Shown here: positions 5,700-5,845 of the stretch, piece by piece | How positions within the stretch are numbered: the first letter of the stretch is position 1 | Layout: each line of letters begins with the position of its first letter | Source: an uncultured Hyphomonadaceae bacterium | Lineage (GTDB): Bacteria; Pseudomonadota; Alphaproteobacteria; Caulobacterales; Hyphomonadaceae | Reading direction: 5' to 3' | NCBI GenBank assembly: GCA_937873805.1 | Contig: CALMWO010000186.1 | Location: forward strand, 1 to 5,845 | Length of the DNA stretch: 5,845 nt | Notes under the pieces: generated by a model | What the model was told of the DNA's origin: nothing | The model's database searches: none | The model's input: the letters and a program-made list of their open reading frames with translations, nothing else | Translations under genes and position numbers: made by a program

Positions 5700-5703
5700 C
5701 TCC
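5700..5703 (-). promoter_or_regulatory. Ribosome binding site GGAG that sets the lipoprotein start
   Basis: GGAG on the minus strand is followed by six bases and then the ATG at 5693, the standard spacing. It is the clearest Shine-Dalgarno in the window and selects 5693 over the in-frame ATG at 5747. An AT-rich CATATATC lies just upstream (about 5709-5716) and could be a -10 region, but no matching -35 was found at normal distance. Confidence 0.7.
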
Positions 5704-5810
5704 GTTTGATATATGTTTGACTGACACAACAACGCTGGTGTCTGCATGGGGTTCCGGTAACTGCCGTTAACCTGCGCCGGCGCCGCAACGACGCCACAGT
5801 TTGGCTCAAC

Positions 5811-5837
5811 TTGACGGGCGTTCTGGCGTGCTAGAAT
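5811..5837 (+). promoter_or_regulatory. Candidate outward-facing sigma-70 promoter
   Basis: TTGACG (5811-5816) matches the -35 consensus at 5 of 6 positions, and TAGAAT (5832-5837) matches the -10 consensus at 5 of 6. The 15-base spacer is one to three bases shorter than usual. It points out of the right edge, away from the minus-strand lipoprotein gene, which would make this a divergent intergenic region. The downstream gene is outside the window. The remaining bases from 5694 to 5845 show no coding frame I would support, only a GCGCCGGCGC palindrome at 5774-5783. Confidence 0.4.
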
Positions 5838-5845
5838 CCAGTCCC

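Overview
The window reads as an ordinary chromosomal segment of a GC-rich alphaproteobacterium. The order could be Caulobacterales, Hyphomonadales or Sphingomonadales, but the sequence alone does not settle it. The grounds are a UvrB with an alphaproteobacterial-style N-terminal extension, a TonB-dependent receptor of the generic 'GPQG..GRNA' type common in those orders, tiny glycine-zipper lipoproteins, and intergenic C-rich hairpins with TTC loops.

Layout, left to right. Positions 1-164 hold the 3' end of a plus-strand gene of unknown function, at about 51% GC by hand count against about 62% in a sampled stretch of uvrB. A convergent intergenic region (165-369) follows, with an imperfect hairpin just after that gene and a REP-like double hairpin abutting the end of uvrB. 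All complete genes lie on the minus strand. In their transcriptional order these are: a 65-residue lipoprotein (5496-5693), a strong intrinsic terminator, a second paralogous 63-residue lipoprotein (5141-5332), a TonB-dependent outer-membrane receptor (2727-4937), and the excision-repair helicase subunit uvrB (370-2637). The last 150 bases hold the upstream region of the first lipoprotein and a plausible plus-strand promoter firing out of the window.

The genes do not form an obvious pathway. UvrB is a cytoplasmic DNA-repair protein; the other three products are predicted envelope proteins, one a beta-barrel transporter and two probably lipid-anchored. The two lipoproteins are a tandem duplication whose mature parts are nearly identical while their signal peptides have diverged.

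The best candidates for something undescribed are this lipoprotein pair, with a 29-base stretch kept identical between the copies, and the roughly 200-base leader of the receptor gene. That leader carries an 8+8 inverted repeat, a direct repeat of GTGTAAG, and a geometrically sound H-type pseudoknot ending a few bases before the start codons. No mobile element, CRISPR array, tRNA or rRNA was seen.
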